A stretch of DNA of 14,424 bases, taken from BS750m-G4 sp964472195. GTDB taxonomy: Bacteria > Bacteroidota > Ignavibacteria > Tepidaquicellales > Tepidaquicellaceae. The notes beneath the pieces are model-generated. The model ran no database searches, was not told the origin of the DNA, and worked only from the letters and a program-made list of their open reading frames with translations. The position numbers and the translations under genes are program-made. How positions within the stretch are numbered: position 1 is the stretch's first letter; every line of letters starts with the position of its first letter. Below are positions 14,041 to 14,424 of the stretch, piece by piece. The stretch spans positions 1 through 14,424 of the forward strand of contig CAYYJH010000071.1 in the NCBI GenBank assembly GCA_964472195.1, in the 5' to 3' direction.

Positions 14041-14424
14041 TTGAAACATATTACAGATGAAATATTAAATGTTTATATTTTAAATTCTTCCAGTCTAAAG
14101 GAAAATAAGATTGAAGAAATAGAAAATCATTTAACAAAATGTAAAGATTGTAAAAAGTATTATAAGGATTTGAAATTATTTTATTCTGATTTAAACAATT
14201 TGAAGAACAGTAACAAATATTCCCATGAGTTGAAGAGTCTTTACACGGAATCTGATGACAATAATGTTATGAGCCTTGCTGCTCAGAATGCAGAGAAAGA
14301 CCGGGATGGTTATAAATACTTTAATACTTATGCGACAGCGGAAAAGTTAATATTAATAAGAGCATTCAGAAATAATTCAACCGGAGATTTCAATTTATAT
14401 CTTATTTGTGAGAATGTAGAGAAA
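14041..14424 (+). CDS. Zinc-finger (zf-HC2) anti-sigma-like protein, partial
   Basis: The frame starts at TTG 14041 and runs open to the window end (128 codons, 3' end missing). The N-terminus HITDEILNVYILNSSSLKEN and the helix EEIENHLTKCKDCKKYYKDL (25-44) give the zinc-binding anti-sigma motif His30-x3-Cys34-x2-Cys37; His3 could be a further ligand. In the family this domain holds a sigma factor inactive. After it comes a region with no transmembrane helix so far, including YFNTYATAEKLILIRAFRN (93-111) and FNLYLICENVE, which looks like strands of an added sensor or binding domain that I do not recognise. It starts 16 bp after the sigma-like gene, consistent with a co-transcribed regulatory pair. 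Confidence 0.7.
   Translation, partial: MKHITDEILNVYILNSSSLKENKIEEIENHLTKCKDCKKYYKDLKLFYSDLNNLKNSNKYSHELKSLYTESDDNNVMSLAAQNAEKDRDGYKYFNTYATAEKLILIRAFRNNSTGDFNLYLICENVEK

Noticed and set aside
1..14424. CRISPR arrays, insertion sequences, prophage or defence genes
   Set aside because: No regular spacer-repeat array, transposase motif or terminal inverted repeats of a mobile element were seen.

Overview
The window is AT-rich bacterial chromosome with a housekeeping character. It probably comes from the Bacteroidota/Chlorobiota/Ignavibacteriota group, and my best guess is an Ignavibacteria-like lineage. The pointers are the C-terminal tail of a type IX secretion (T9SS type A) cargo protein at the left edge, a TonB / phosphate-binding-like / TPR cluster, a DUF3098-like membrane protein, and Lgt sequence motifs of the Bacteroidota type. 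The taxonomic call is inference from protein style, not from a search.

Left half, + strand (1-7602): a T9SS cargo tail, then a large palindrome and a terminator; an L,D-transpeptidase with an N-terminal membrane anchor; a four-gene run (tonB, a small two-helix membrane protein, a PstS-like substrate-binding protein, a secreted protein with about 13 TPRs) closed by an intrinsic terminator; an M20 metallopeptidase followed 2 bp later by a DUF3098-like membrane protein; and a complete tmRNA gene (ssrA) encoding the tag ANDNFALAA.

Middle and right, - strand (7607-13087, read right to left): hisS, an unrecognised 134-residue protein, lgt, rpmH (only 51 codons), rnpA, yidD and yidC. The rpmH-rnpA-yidD-yidC block is the classical RNase P / membrane insertase cluster. 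The rnpA reading frame is broken at a run of ten T (mRNA sense). The missing C-terminal half continues in the -1 frame for 55 codons and ends in a stop that overlaps the yidD start as ATGA. This is either a homopolymer sequencing error or real slippage or frameshifting, and it is the most checkable anomaly here.

Right edge, + strand (13287-14424): a divergently transcribed pair. The first gene is helical, with a stretch resembling sigma-70 region 2. The second, which runs off the window, begins with a zinc-binding anti-sigma (zf-HC2) motif H-x3-C-x2-C. I read this as a divergent sigma-like/anti-sigma pair, the best candidate for an undescribed regulatory system. No CRISPR array, insertion sequence, tRNA, rRNA or phage gene was seen, and no gene-free stretch exceeds 300 bases.
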